Below are positions 24,926 through 35,247 of a stretch of 43,189 nucleotides of DNA, one piece after another; positions within the stretch are counted from its first letter, which is position 1; the number at the start of each line of letters is the position of its first letter. A program made the translations under genes and the position numbers. The stretch comes from a virus, in IMG/VR virus record IMGVR_UViG_3300035670_000447, positions 1 to 43,189 of that record; one strand, 5' to 3'. Below the pieces are notes generated by a model, which had not been told where the DNA came from, ran no database searches, and saw nothing but the letters and a program-made list of their open reading frames with translations.

Positions 24926-25573
24926 TTAGTCCCTCCCTATGACAAATCCATTATTGTTTTCTGTGGTGGTAACGTTATGTCTATATGAGTTCCCTCTTGA
25001 TTCCTCATATTCTATCATACCAGACAATAGTCTTGACGCATCTCTTCTGTATATCAATGCCTTAGTGTTGTCTACAGATTCTAGATAATACGACAAGGAT
25101 TTGTTTATTAAATAATCTGGATTTGGACACATAGAAATATCGGTAGTCGTTGCTAATGAGGCAGGTCTTGACCAGTAATTATACGCAATGGATACACCAG
25201 ACGATATGTTATTTGTATTTAATACTAGACTATATCCATCACTATAATTACCAAGCTCATAGAAGTACCTATCACTTGTTGAGTATAGTATCTTCTCTAC
25301 TGGTAATATTTGAAAATAATTAAATCCAGATATATTAACATAACCGTCTACTTTACGATAGTCAGTTGGCATCGATACAGTTGAGTTGCCAACAAAACTA
25401 GTGCTTGCCTCCTTATACAATACACCCCACTTGTAGGCTTCGGCCCACTCGCTTTGTGCCCAGTTTAAACATTCAAGTCGTCTATTCCATTCTAAACCTC
25501 CAGTAGTAGGAACAACTACTTGTTTATCTAAGACTAAGGCAAGTCTTGTTTGCAACTCATTAACTGTCTTCAT
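24926..25573 (-). CDS. Tail adaptor (head-to-tail connector, P22 gp4/SU10 type)
   Basis: The 215-residue protein has a helical N terminus (NELQTRLALVLDKQVV), the conserved LECLNWAQSEWAEAY segment, and beta strands with SMPTDYRKVDGYV. That is the usual pattern of phage adaptor proteins, in which helices dock on the portal and the rest binds the nozzle. It directly precedes the nozzle gene. Confidence 0.75.
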   Translation of the reverse strand: MKTVNELQTRLALVLDKQVVVPTTGGLEWNRRLECLNWAQSEWAEAYKWGVLYKEASTSFVGNSTVSMPTDYRKVDGYVNISGFNYFQILPVEKILYSTSDRYFYELGNYSDGYSLVLNTNNISSGVSIAYNYWSRPASLATTTDISMCPNPDYLINKSLSYYLESVDNTKALIYRRDASRLLSGMIEYEESRGNSYRHNVTTTENNNGFVIGRD

Positions 25574-25574
25574 A

Positions 25575-26186
25575 TTAGCTTATTGCCGAATATACAGGGA
25601 TCCATCCATGTACACCTAGACCATCATGCTTTACTCTAATTGCGAATGCTAAGTTTGCACTTGCGTTTGCTATTGATGCTGTTGATACTGCACCTCCACC
25701 GTTAAAATGGAATAGTGCTGCACTGGCTGATGATCCGTATGAAATAAATCCACTTATTGTTGAATTTGAGTATGCCTTAAATCCTTCTGCATCATTGTCT
25801 AATACTGTGGCTACAGTATCGTAATTGGTAATTGAGTTCTTCCATTCATCCTTTACTGCATGAGTAATGTATCTGTATTGATTGCCCATTACCAACAAAT
25901 TAACAATCGATGCATTACTGCTTGGTGATGATCTCCAATTAATGTTCAAGTAACTTGTATACTCAAAGTCTAATCCGTCACCAGTAGTCTTAAATCTATA
26001 CATCTTAGTATCCGATGTATTAGAAAATGTTACTTGTCCACCGACTAAATTCATTGGCTCACCAGCACCAGAATTAAGTTTTAATGCTAATCCACTAGCT
26101 GTATTTGTCAATGCTAACGTAGGACTTACATCATCACTTATTATATCTCGTCCTGATTCTGCTCTTAGATTTACTAAATCTGACAT
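25575..26186 (-). CDS. Minor virion protein, 203 aa
   Basis: The protein is rich in Ser, Asn, Thr and Ala with beta-strand patterning, similar in composition to the fibre proteins. DVSPTLALTNTASGLALKLNSG resembles modules in phage tail-fibre segments. It starts the tail transcript after a 150-bp gap and lies just before the adaptor. It may be a head fibre or decoration. Confidence 0.6.
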   Translation of the reverse strand: MSDLVNLRAESGRDIISDDVSPTLALTNTASGLALKLNSGAGEPMNLVGGQVTFSNTSDTKMYRFKTTGDGLDFEYTSYLNINWRSSPSSNASIVNLLVMGNQYRYITHAVKDEWKNSITNYDTVATVLDNDAEGFKAYSNSTISGFISYGSSASAALFHFNGGGAVSTASIANASANLAFAIRVKHDGLGVHGWIPVYSAIS

Positions 26187-26204
26187 ATTTTGTATTGCTT
26201 AAAC

Positions 26205-26219
26205 ATACACATTGTGTAT
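26205..26219. promoter_or_regulatory. 15-bp palindrome, operator candidate
   Basis: ATACACA-T-TGTGTAT is a perfect inverted repeat around one central base. It lies in the 5' untranslated region of the tail transcript, 19 bases before the ATG of the 203-residue gene, and could bind a dimeric regulator or form a short RNA hairpin. Confidence 0.5.
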
Positions 26220-26273
26220 AATATATATATTTAAAAAAATGAAATACTTTATATGAGGTCTTCTCTTATAGAT

Positions 26274-26302
26274 AATATACTATTTTAACGATAAATAATC
26301 AA
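26274..26302 (-). promoter_or_regulatory. Promoter for the tail genes
   Basis: On the minus strand TTGATT (26302-26297), a 17-bp spacer and TATATT (26279-26274) make a good sigma-70-type promoter. The start would be near 26267, about 80 bases before the 203-residue gene. Confidence 0.5.
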
Positions 26303-26337
26303 TTACATTTAATGATATTCTTAGTGTGTTGCACATT

Positions 26338-29300
26338 TTATCTTTCCCACCAGTATCCTGAAAATAATATTGCACCAATAGCACCAGACGACGGTATAGC
26401 GGCATAGTATCCTGCTTGGGCAGGATGGACTGAGGCGATCATTTGCCCCCCGCAAATCCTTCTTGAATACAAAAACACGTCCCCGTTACCGGTACCGTTA
26501 TAAGAAAACCAGACCCCAGTCGGAACATCGGTGGTCGCATCGTTATAAGCAAATAATAGAACCTTCCTAGCAAACGGCGGTACCAGTGACGCCATCGAGA
26601 AGTACGTAAATGTTGTACTGTTAGTAGTAGCCGGATTTGTTACCAGGATGTTTGGTGCTACGGCTAAATCGGTGTGTTGAAAAAATGCCTCGGAGGTATC
26701 GACGTGCATGTTGAATTGTGTAACATTTCCCGATCCAGTTGCATTGAGTCGTATGGCTCCAAGACACCTATACCAAGTCCCCGAGAAGTCTCTATATCTA
26801 TATTTTTGTCCATTCCCTCTAACGCACGTTAGATAATCGTTATCGGCTCCGTCTAATCCATTGACTTGAACTATCATTGGAGTCGAACCGGTAAAGGTAG
26901 CGTCGACCGTATATGCACCCCGCAGTTGGGCTTGTGTGTACGAATTACCACTCCAAATCCTTACCTCATCACCAACTTCTAGCGTACCACTGGAACCGTC
27001 ATAGGCTATCGAGGTGGCACTAGCTGAGGGATTTCCATTTACTTGTGCATTCCACTGGAAAACCGCTGAGCAAGTCGGATACAACGGAGGGTCTTCATGG
27101 AAGTCAATATTTGTTCCGTCAGTGTATACGTATAGATATTTCGAGGTGCCACGCAATGAACTACCACCAATGTAGTCACCAGCTACTGAGACGTCGAGAG
27201 TGGTTCTTGATAAAGTATATATAGTGCCATTTATTTCTACCTTTCCCTGCAAAACAGCAATCTTGGTTGTGGATAACCACACAAGTCCCAATCCCTCTAT
27301 AGCATGTAGTATTGTCCTACCAGTCCCTCCATTTCCAACTGGAAGTGTACCTGTTACTTCGGCAGTAAGGCTGACGCCTCCATCTTTTATGGTGACCGCT
27401 CCAGATGAAACTGCAAAGTTATCAGTAGAGAATGAGGCAATACCCTTATTAGTAGTGGTAGCGTCTTCACAATCTATAGTTACGGTCGAATTAGCACCAC
27501 CATCTGTTATATCAATTCCCTCACCAGCAGTTAATACCCGTTCTCCTGTAAGATAACTGTCTAATGATAATGTTACATATGGAAGTGTATATAAATATTC
27601 AGCTGATTCACCTATTCCACCTGACGGAGCCTTCCATATGGCGTTACCAGTAGTTGTGTCTTTAGTTAGTACATATTCATTAGTTGCACCGATCACCTGA
27701 GTTAATGCATTGATTGCATTTTGAGCTGTTAACTGACCAGTACCCCCATTTGGTATAGATAAAGTCCCAGTAATATTGCTAGTTAAATTAATCTTATTAA
27801 GTGTTATTTGTTGTCCTGTTAGTGACAAGTAATTATCACCAGTAAGCGTAATTGGAGCATGTGCACTACTGGCTATACTTGTAAGTTGTGCGTCAGAGAA
27901 TATAGATGATACCAATATTGTACCGTTACTTTTAACCAAATATCCACTAACCAGTGAACCCATACTATGGTCTAAATAAGAGTCTAGGTTATGTATTTTT
28001 AGGTGAGAATTACTTGTTAAGCCAACTAGTTCAATATCTGAAAATGTAGACGTAACCAATATAGTACCATTACTCTTAATTAGATATCCACTACCAAGTG
28101 ATCCCATAGCATGATCTAGATAAGAGTCCATGTTATGTATTCTTAAGTGGCTCATGCTGACCGCACTAGTCACGCTTAATATAGACATCCCACTGTCTTT
28201 TATAATCTTACCAGTGGTCCCATCATACGAGGCAAGGTTATCATTTGTCGAGCTAGCAGGACCTGAGACTGCACCTATTATATTCTTCTCAATTATATTC
28301 CAGTAACTACCAACTGTTGCCTGATCGCCACTGACTGTACTATCTGTATTACAAATCAACATATCACCCACATCCACCACTATTCCAGATACACCACCTA
28401 TCCTGCCTGCCACTGAGACTATATACATCTCTCCAGCATTCGCAGTAGGATAATCTGGATTAGCAGAACAGTCGATAGTACCCTTATATATTAGAGCGTT
28501 TGCATTTCCAAGTAAGTTATCAACATATGTCTTGACTGCGTTTTGCGATGGTATCTTATCGTCTGACGTACCAAGTGTAACTGTAGTGTCTAGGTCTGCA
28601 CCATCCAATTTATCAGCATTCAAATTAGTAACCAAAGTGGTCGATGCTATTGTCATTGGAGCTGTACCAGTTGACACGTCACTCTCTAGTGTCTGTGCTC
28701 TTATCTCGTAATTACCAGCGTCCCAATCTGCTGTCAATGGTCTTGAGCCGTCAACAGGTAGGTACTGAGTATGGTCGTCATCAGCTAAACCCGTAAGGCT
28801 TCCATGATCCATCGAGATACCAGAAGTACCGCCAATCGCAGGTGAGAATATCGCAACAGGAGCTTGCGCCAGTCTACACTTTCCAAGTGTTGCATATCCG
28901 GCGTTAGTACCCCATGTAAATTGATAAACTGCTATATATTCATCAATACATATTCCTGTTTTTACTAGGCTTCTAAATGTCTCGGCATTTGCCGACGCTA
29001 GATTTGCAAACTCAGATTGTCCGTGAATGAAAGTAAACCTAGAATCGCCAGACTGGTTACTCAAAAGTAGATAAGTATTGTAGAACTTAGACGCTTGACC
29101 TTGTGTCATTGTCCCACCGTTATCATATTGTATATACCCTCCAGCAGTGTACCTATACGGCATGATTGATTTGACCCAATCCCAAGTACTAGCTCCAGTT
29201 CTATACTGTATAAAGTAGTTTGCGTTCACACCATCGCCGTCACTAAGCGCGGATAGTATATGTTTTAGGTCTTCATCTGCAATCGCCCCAACACTGACGG

Positions 29301-32300
29301 CAAAAGTATTGTCAGTATTTGTTGGCACTGCAGGTGTTACGGTATATCCGCTTATCGTTGGAATTGTAATTGGTTCTGTACCATCCGCAAAGTGATGCTC
29401 CCAGTGATAACGTCTGTCTATAGCGCAGGTATGGCGTTCGTCTGCAAGTATGTATTTTGGAGTCAATGCATTATCCCAACATAGCGTAGCAACTGGAACC
29501 TTTGTATCTTCTAGTGTCCAGCTAACTGTGCTTGCTGTCAGTGTGCCGTCTGTTGCATCTATGAATATATAGTAGTGTCCTTTACTCGCAGGTGGGGTTC
29601 CTGAAAGCGTAACAGTCTTGCTTCCAGTAATTGTATGTCTTACTCCATTTCTGTAGTAACTCCATATTGTACTAGTAGGAGCTAGTGTAAAGGTGTTTGT
29701 ACCGTCAAACGATATTGTAGTCTGTTGTGTACCATCATAATTAGTAACAAAACCAAACATATACTGATCTACTAAATGAGTCTTGTGGAGACCTAGTTCC
29801 TGTAAGGCTGTCTCAACCTCAGTACCAGTAATATATCCACCAGCATCTTCAATTGGAACATCCACTGCACTAACTTGATTTGCACTAGTACCCCAGTCTA
29901 TGTGGGTATCGTTTATACTATCAGTTCTCACATCAGCAGATAAAGAATCTCCTGTTAACGTTAAGTCTATTGTTGATGTATCTACAACAGTTGCAATAGA
30001 ATTCATACTTTGAATCTTGTCATAAATAGCATTCTTAGTTGGAACCTCATTAGAAGCATCCCACGCTACGCCATAATCTTCATTAGCTACAACAACATCG
30101 CCAGTTAAGGTTAATGTATTAGTAGTCTTATTATATGTCATTCCTGCATCGGCTCCAGTTGAACCAGCATCATTAAATAATACCTCTGTGTCATTTCCAG
30201 TAACTCCCTGTCCGTAAGTATATTCTTTTAATTGGACTACTACCTGTCTAAATTGAGGATCAACTACACCATTCCCATCTTTACCAACAAGTCTAATCCA
30301 AACATCATCCCTTGCACCACTAACTAAAGTTGCCCATGCACTAACTTTCACTCCGGTACCAGTTCCTACATCCAGCTCTCCTGCCCCAGCAGTATCAGCA
30401 CTTTGCCATGTAGTTCCATTTGTTGAATATTGTAAATTTATATCAGCACCAGCATATCCCGCCACTGCTTGATTTACAACTAATCTGTAATGGGTTACAT
30501 TATGTAAGTCTACCTTTTGTCTGTTGTAGGCATTACCAATAAATTCTGTAGTAGCTAGAGGCATATTTGTCCATGTTAACGATGAGTTTGGATGTGAATG
30601 TATAGTTATCTCTCGATGCACCGTATCAGAAGACGAAAAATCTACTATTGTTGAATTATATCTAAACTGTAAGTCTATTTGTCTAAATTGAGGATCGACT
30701 ATACCATCTCCAGATAATGCATACAACTGTAACCATACCTCTGTTTTTGCACCACTTACAATATTAGTCCATGAACCAGCCTTTATTCCAGTACCACTTC
30801 CAACATCAAGGTCACCACTATTATCAGAATCCATATCGTAATATGTCGATCCATTAGTTGAGTATCTTAGTCTTAACTTAGATCCAGCATATCCAGCTAT
30901 TGCCTGAGTAACTACAATCCTAAATTGAGTGGCTCCTGTTAAGTTAACCCTCTTTGTAAGGTAAGTACCACCAGCTGTTAAAGCTACTGGCAGATTAGTC
31001 CAAGTGTATGAAGATGATGGATGATGATGTAACGGCTCAGTTGTATATACATAATCTGGCGTACCAGAGAGTGATGATGATATCTCTATTGATCCTGTTG
31101 CATTCGCGATTGCTACATTGCTACCTGCAATTAATGTTTTATATTCTTGTGCTGTACCAGTCTGGTTCATTCCTAATAATTGACTAATAGTTCCATTTCC
31201 AACAGATAGCCTTAAACCACTAGCCGATTTTGATAAAGTATTACCATCTAATTCTAAAGAGAACTCGTTTAATGAGAGTTCAATGCCTTCACCATCAGCT
31301 GTATAAGTCTCACTTGCCGAAAATTGAACCCATGCACTGCCATTCCACACCCATCCATTATTGTCATCAAGAGTGATTACTGCATCACCATCTGTAGCAT
31401 CAGTAAATTCCCAGTGATCTGTTACATATTCTGCTATGTCGTTATCATGACCTGCCCAATCACCAGTACCAGTAGCCATTACAATATACCTGTCACCATC
31501 ATTAGGAGAGACAGGTGGAGTGGATAAGTCTTTGTCTAAAACTGGAACTTTCCATGACAAACCCATTGCATATGAATCTACGTACGCCTTATTTGCTACT
31601 TGATAATCTGCGGTGGGTAGTGATGATGGAGTAAGCGGAAATGATGTAAATGTTTTTATCCCGCCTATACTCTCATCTCCTGTAGTATGTACTAGATTTG
31701 TAGCATTAGAATGTGCGATCCCATCAATATCAATATGTGAGTCTATGCTTGCATGAGAATATGTACCTATATCATCTAACCAAGTGTGAGAATATGTATT
31801 ACTAATAAATTTATCACCGTCTGCCTGGAATAAATAATGATCTGTATATGTCAATGAATCATCTACATCACTTAATGCTGGTAGACTAGAGATACTCGCC
31901 GATCCTCCAGCTCCAAGTTCAACCTCAGTGCCATCACTATCTAGCGTATGTAGTCTAGTAATTCCACCAACATCTTTTGCATAAAGTTTTATCTCATCTA
32001 CATCTGGATTTGATGGCGTATTAATCTCTCCAAATGAAATCGTATTATTTGTAGTATCAGATATATTAATATTAGCACCTAATATTGTAGCACCGCTTAG
32101 ATTTAATAGACTATTAATGTAAACGTTATTTGTATTTATACCATTATCTATATAATTAATTGCACCAGTTACATTCGAGATAAACGTATTACTACCGTAT
32201 TTATTCACTATACCATTAGAATATATATTTCCTACTATCTTATTATTTGAGAATGTATTATTGTCACATAAACTACACTCAGAGAATATATACCCAAATT

Positions 32301-34500
32301 GAGGAACACTTGCATTCGGGAAAGACTTAAATACATTGTCTATTATCATATTATCTATAGCTGTCTCGTTTGGATTAATGTCCTGAATGTCTATAAAATT
32401 ATAATATCCATTAGTTGCAGTACTTGAGAGACCACCAACAAATGCCCCTCCTACAAATGAATTACCCATTATTAGATGATTATTAAATCGCCCGAATCCT
32501 ACTATTGCAGGGCCGTTACTTTCTTCGAATATATTATTTACAAACATATTTGAGTTGCACCAATCAAACCTTGCGTTAACCTGACTATTCCATATGTGAT
32601 TATTTGTTGCTTGGAATCCCCAGCCAGGAACAAATAGGTTACATGAATATTCATTCGTAATAGTTGCTCCATTCGAACCAACAAAAGAATTAGTCATAAA
32701 CGAATCAGTCTCACATCTAACACCATATATACAATTATTAGTAACAGTTAAATTATCGAATCTATGGTTAGCCCCATATACATTAATACCATGTGTGAAT
32801 CCATCTATCTTGCTATCCTTAATCTTAATCCAAGAGGTACTCTGATCATTAAATACTCCATCACCACAACTAGGGCTACTAGCCCTGTTGTTATACATAT
32901 TAACATTATCAATAATGGCACTATATCCTATGTTAATCATGTGTGTAGTTACACCTGATGTAAAATTTAGATTTGAACCTTGTTGATCTGTTCCTTGTCC
33001 CACCAGTTGTGTATATTGCGTAAGGCTCACTACGCTAGACAGATAATAATTCCCAGCAAGTAGATTAACTCTACCAAACCAGGATACAGCATTAATAGCA
33101 TTATTAATCTCTACTTGGTCGTCAATCCCATCACAGATATAGTGAGCTGAAGATTTGTTTTTAGAATCAGACGCAGCTACTGTTACATAGTTGTCCTTAT
33201 TACCAAGTTCAACCTCAGTACCATTGCTATCAATTGAGAAAAATCTATCTTGATTAAGTTCATTAGTCTTAGCAAAGAGCTTTAACATATTAGGCAATGC
33301 GATTGTTGGAGTTGATGACACATTTAGAGATAAATTCTGATCCAAGAAATGTTCTGATTGAGTGTTGCCTATGATATTACCAAGTGAACACAATGACGTA
33401 TTTATCATTGCAAGAGACTGATTAACTCCAACAAATGAATTACCAGTTATAGTATAGTTAAGAACACCAGACATCTCTATCATGTGTTTACCACTAAAAT
33501 TATTATCAGTTCGTGTAAAACAATTACCAACTATATCTATATTCTTAACCATCAAAGATGGACTTGTTGCCTCAATATAAATACCAGAGTAAGTATCAGC
33601 TAATTCTCTACTAAAATTTCTTATAATATTATCATTCACCTGTAGACTAGTATATATAGTTGATGCGTTTGATCCACCCTTATAATAGAAAGCGTGTTTA
33701 CCAGCATCCTCTAATATATTATTTGCAACTAATAAATGCTCAAATGTGCCATTGGTTAAGTCTATATTGTATTCAGACTCACCATTTAAATGATTATCTA
33801 ATATCCTGAGTGTACTCCCACCATTCTCAGCCTTAATATTCGCATATGTAGACCCTATATTGTTCTTAGTAATCCACCAATCTGTATTATTATTACTAAA
33901 ATAGATACCATAATCACACCCACTGTTTATAAAGTTATTATGGATTATATTCACATATGATGTTGTGCCAGCTATTGATGGATTACCTACATATATTCCC
34001 TTGCCACTAACTCCAACTATTAAGTTATGACTAATATTTAGCGTAGATCCATGTACGTCAATGCCATTACCTCCTGTTGCTTGATTATCCATATTACCGT
34101 CTATGCACAGGTTCTCTATAGTCATATTATCATGATGTGCATTAGATTGTATTACATTTATATCAGTACTTGGATTTGCCTTTAATACAGACCCCCATCC
34201 CTCACCCTTAAGTGTTACATAACTCCTATCTAATACTATTGGTGATGACAGATTGTAATTACCAGCCCTTATATAAACTTCACCGCCATGCGTTAAATCA
34301 CTTATAGCGTTATTAATCTCAATCTGATCGTCTATACCATCGCATACATAATGTGCATTAGATTTATCTAGTGTATCACTTGCGGACACTATCCTAGAGG
34401 CAGTGTATTTATCAGACGTTGTAGAAACAGACAATAAACTTAAATATCTATTGTCTAAATATGATAACGGTAACCCGTATAAATCTCCTCGTGTTGGCAT
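26338..34500 (-). CDS. Giant tail fibre/spike protein with two beta-helix domains, 2720 aa
   Basis: At 2720 residues this is the largest gene. Residues 46-430 and about 450-860 are two pectate-lyase-like beta-helices, each opening with HYVCDGIDDQIEINNAI or HYICDGIDDQVEINNAI and a coil of GN-rich turns. A DUF2793-like module lies at about 980-1065 (GDRYIVMATGTGDWAG). Two copies of a 130-residue beta-sandwich (PQFRQIDLQF; PQFRQVVVQL endings) span about 1165-1430. A duplicated 40-residue SxLxIHNxDSYLDHxMGSL segment follows at 2120-2205. The C-terminal 300 residues are more G+C rich. It likely forms receptor-binding trimers, perhaps with depolymerase activity; catalytic residues cannot be assigned. 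Confidence 0.82.
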   Translation of the reverse strand: MPTRGDLYGLPLSYLDNRYLSLLSVSTTSDKYTASRIVSASDTLDKSNAHYVCDGIDDQIEINNAISDLTHGGEVYIRAGNYNLSSPIVLDRSYVTLKGEGWGSVLKANPSTDINVIQSNAHHDNMTIENLCIDGNMDNQATGGNGIDVHGSTLNISHNLIVGVSGKGIYVGNPSIAGTTSYVNIIHNNFINSGCDYGIYFSNNNTDWWITKNNIGSTYANIKAENGGSTLRILDNHLNGESEYNIDLTNGTFEHLLVANNILEDAGKHAFYYKGGSNASTIYTSLQVNDNIIRNFSRELADTYSGIYIEATSPSLMVKNIDIVGNCFTRTDNNFSGKHMIEMSGVLNYTITGNSFVGVNQSLAMINTSLCSLGNIIGNTQSEHFLDQNLSLNVSSTPTIALPNMLKLFAKTNELNQDRFFSIDSNGTEVELGNKDNYVTVAASDSKNKSSAHYICDGIDDQVEINNAINAVSWFGRVNLLAGNYYLSSVVSLTQYTQLVGQGTDQQGSNLNFTSGVTTHMINIGYSAIIDNVNMYNNRASSPSCGDGVFNDQSTSWIKIKDSKIDGFTHGINVYGANHRFDNLTVTNNCIYGVRCETDSFMTNSFVGSNGATITNEYSCNLFVPGWGFQATNNHIWNSQVNARFDWCNSNMFVNNIFEESNGPAIVGFGRFNNHLIMGNSFVGGAFVGGLSSTATNGYYNFIDIQDINPNETAIDNMIIDNVFKSFPNASVPQFGYIFSECSLCDNNTFSNNKIVGNIYSNGIVNKYGSNTFISNVTGAINYIDNGINTNNVYINSLLNLSGATILGANINISDTTNNTISFGEINTPSNPDVDEIKLYAKDVGGITRLHTLDSDGTEVELGAGGSASISSLPALSDVDDSLTYTDHYLFQADGDKFISNTYSHTWLDDIGTYSHASIDSHIDIDGIAHSNATNLVHTTGDESIGGIKTFTSFPLTPSSLPTADYQVANKAYVDSYAMGLSWKVPVLDKDLSTPPVSPNDGDRYIVMATGTGDWAGHDNDIAEYVTDHWEFTDATDGDAVITLDDNNGWVWNGSAWVQFSASETYTADGEGIELSLNEFSLELDGNTLSKSASGLRLSVGNGTISQLLGMNQTGTAQEYKTLIAGSNVAIANATGSIEISSSLSGTPDYVYTTEPLHHHPSSSYTWTNLPVALTAGGTYLTKRVNLTGATQFRIVVTQAIAGYAGSKLRLRYSTNGSTYYDMDSDNSGDLDVGSGTGIKAGSWTNIVSGAKTEVWLQLYALSGDGIVDPQFRQIDLQFRYNSTIVDFSSSDTVHREITIHSHPNSSLTWTNMPLATTEFIGNAYNRQKVDLHNVTHYRLVVNQAVAGYAGADINLQYSTNGTTWQSADTAGAGELDVGTGTGVKVSAWATLVSGARDDVWIRLVGKDGNGVVDPQFRQVVVQLKEYTYGQGVTGNDTEVLFNDAGSTGADAGMTYNKTTNTLTLTGDVVVANEDYGVAWDASNEVPTKNAIYDKIQSMNSIATVVDTSTIDLTLTGDSLSADVRTDSINDTHIDWGTSANQVSAVDVPIEDAGGYITGTEVETALQELGLHKTHLVDQYMFGFVTNYDGTQQTTISFDGTNTFTLAPTSTIWSYYRNGVRHTITGSKTVTLSGTPPASKGHYYIFIDATDGTLTASTVSWTLEDTKVPVATLCWDNALTPKYILADERHTCAIDRRYHWEHHFADGTEPITIPTISGYTVTPAVPTNTDNTFAVSVGAIADEDLKHILSALSDGDGVNANYFIQYRTGASTWDWVKSIMPYRYTAGGYIQYDNGGTMTQGQASKFYNTYLLLSNQSGDSRFTFIHGQSEFANLASANAETFRSLVKTGICIDEYIAVYQFTWGTNAGYATLGKCRLAQAPVAIFSPAIGGTSGISMDHGSLTGLADDDHTQYLPVDGSRPLTADWDAGNYEIRAQTLESDVSTGTAPMTIASTTLVTNLNADKLDGADLDTTVTLGTSDDKIPSQNAVKTYVDNLLGNANALIYKGTIDCSANPDYPTANAGEMYIVSVAGRIGGVSGIVVDVGDMLICNTDSTVSGDQATVGSYWNIIEKNIIGAVSGPASSTNDNLASYDGTTGKIIKDSGMSILSVTSAVSMSHLRIHNMDSYLDHAMGSLGSGYLIKSNGTILVTSTFSDIELVGLTSNSHLKIHNLDSYLDHSMGSLVSGYLVKSNGTILVSSIFSDAQLTSIASSAHAPITLTGDNYLSLTGQQITLNKINLTSNITGTLSIPNGGTGQLTAQNAINALTQVIGATNEYVLTKDTTTGNAIWKAPSGGIGESAEYLYTLPYVTLSLDSYLTGERVLTAGEGIDITDGGANSTVTIDCEDATTTNKGIASFSTDNFAVSSGAVTIKDGGVSLTAEVTGTLPVGNGGTGRTILHAIEGLGLVWLSTTKIAVLQGKVEINGTIYTLSRTTLDVSVAGDYIGGSSLRGTSKYLYVYTDGTNIDFHEDPPLYPTCSAVFQWNAQVNGNPSASATSIAYDGSSGTLEVGDEVRIWSGNSYTQAQLRGAYTVDATFTGSTPMIVQVNGLDGADNDYLTCVRGNGQKYRYRDFSGTWYRCLGAIRLNATGSGNVTQFNMHVDTSEAFFQHTDLAVAPNILVTNPATTNSTTFTYFSMASLVPPFARKVLLFAYNDATTDVPTGVWFSYNGTGNGDVFLYSRRICGGQMIASVHPAQAGYYAAIPSSGAIGAILFSGYWWER
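27880..28160 (-). repeat. Tandem duplication in the fibre gene
   Basis: Two consecutive copies of about 40 codons encode SHLRIHNMDSYLDHAMGSL and SHLKIHNLDSYLDHSMGSL, each followed by SGYLIKSNGTILVTS-type text. The DNA copies are clearly alike, marking recent repeat growth in the fibre stalk. Confidence 0.75.
30220..31050 (-). repeat. Duplicated 130-codon beta-sandwich module in the fibre gene
   Basis: Both copies share HP-SS--TWTN-P, a VVTQAIAGYAG or VVNQAVAGYAG core, LRYSTNGS or LQYSTNGT, DVGSGTG or DVGTGTG, and PQFRQ near the end. Amino-acid similarity is high but the DNA differs more than in the 28-kb repeat, so this is an older duplication. Confidence 0.75.
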
Positions 34501-34869
34501 TTATTTAAACTCTAAAATATGTAACGTTATATTATCGTTGCTACCTCTAGCAAACAAATCCTTCTGTACGTCTAACATTATCTTCTCGTCTGGATACAAC
34601 TTTATTCCGTTGCTAGAACTAACAGTATTATCACCAATCCATACTGAATTTAACGTATCACTATTATATATAATAACAGACCTTCGTTGATCCAATTCAG
34701 TATCTGGCAGTCTATACGATATCGATGCACTTGATAATAATACAGTTGAAGATATTGGGCTTATCATACCGCGTATTACTACACGTTTTCCCGCCTGTAC
34801 ACCATTTTCATGATCATGTTCCTCATAGTCCATCTGGGGTTGCATGTTCCCCGTGTGAAGTGATCCCAT
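34501..34869 (-). CDS. Small virion-associated protein, 122 aa
   Basis: A beta-rich protein (VIRGMISPISSTVLLSSAS; SVIIYNSDTLNSVWIGDN) that precedes the fibre gene. It resembles a compact beta-sandwich adaptor or head fibre. The start is uncertain: ATG at 34869, at codon 9 or at codon 13. The last overlaps the upstream gene by only 11 bases. Function unknown; position suggests fibre attachment. Confidence 0.6.
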   Translation of the reverse strand: MGSLHTGNMQPQMDYEEHDHENGVQAGKRVVIRGMISPISSTVLLSSASISYRLPDTELDQRRSVIIYNSDTLNSVWIGDNTVSSSNGIKLYPDEKIMLDVQKDLFARGSNDNITLHILEFK

Positions 34870-35200
34870 AACTTTTTAATAACGACTTCTCTTGCTCAAT
34901 CTTTTGAGAATCAAGTGTCAGTCGTATATACATATATATTTTCTTTAATGCTGTTTCACCTACTTCTTGCATACCTAACTCTCTTCTTATATCTCGTATC
35001 TTTAATAAGGCATCTACTATATCACCATTATTACCCTTAGCCCAATTCATTACAAATCCTAATTTCTCAGTATTATTATCTATTAACTTTGGGTCTGTAA
35101 TCCCAATATAATCACACATTCTATGATAATCAGGATCATACTTAACTACATCCGTGCTATCATTAAATGAAATATTATTCACACTGGGATTATCATCCAT
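34823..35200 (-). CDS. Hypothetical helical protein, 125 aa
   Basis: Charged helices (NNTEKLGFVMNWAKGN; DALLKIRDIRRELGMQEVGE) with no recognised family. It is the first gene after the DNA methyltransferase cassette, and its C terminus (TSHGEHATPDGL) overlaps the next gene. It may be a small virion protein; only position supports this. Confidence 0.6.
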   Translation of the reverse strand: MDDNPSVNNISFNDSTDVVKYDPDYHRMCDYIGITDPKLIDNNTEKLGFVMNWAKGNNGDIVDALLKIRDIRRELGMQEVGETALKKIYMYIRLTLDSQKIEQEKSLLKSYGITSHGEHATPDGL

Positions 35201-35228
35201 ATATTTATTGTATCAAAAATATTTATAC

Positions 35229-35247
35229 ATAACCAAGTTTATAATTA
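35229..35247. repeat. 19-bp direct repeat, copy downstream of the DNA methyltransferase
   Basis: ATAACCAAGTTTATAATTA is identical to 36633-36651. On the minus strand this copy still reads NYKLGYV-stop, an orphaned duplicate of the last codons of the glycosyltransferase gene that precedes the methyltransferase. Confidence 0.85.

Larger units (their letters stand above)
26187..26337. other. Non-coding gap between the giant fibre gene and the tail genes
   Basis: No gene seen. Contains the promoter and palindrome listed separately, and a very A/T-rich run with TATATATAT. No strong terminator hairpin for the fibre transcript was found. Confidence 0.5.
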
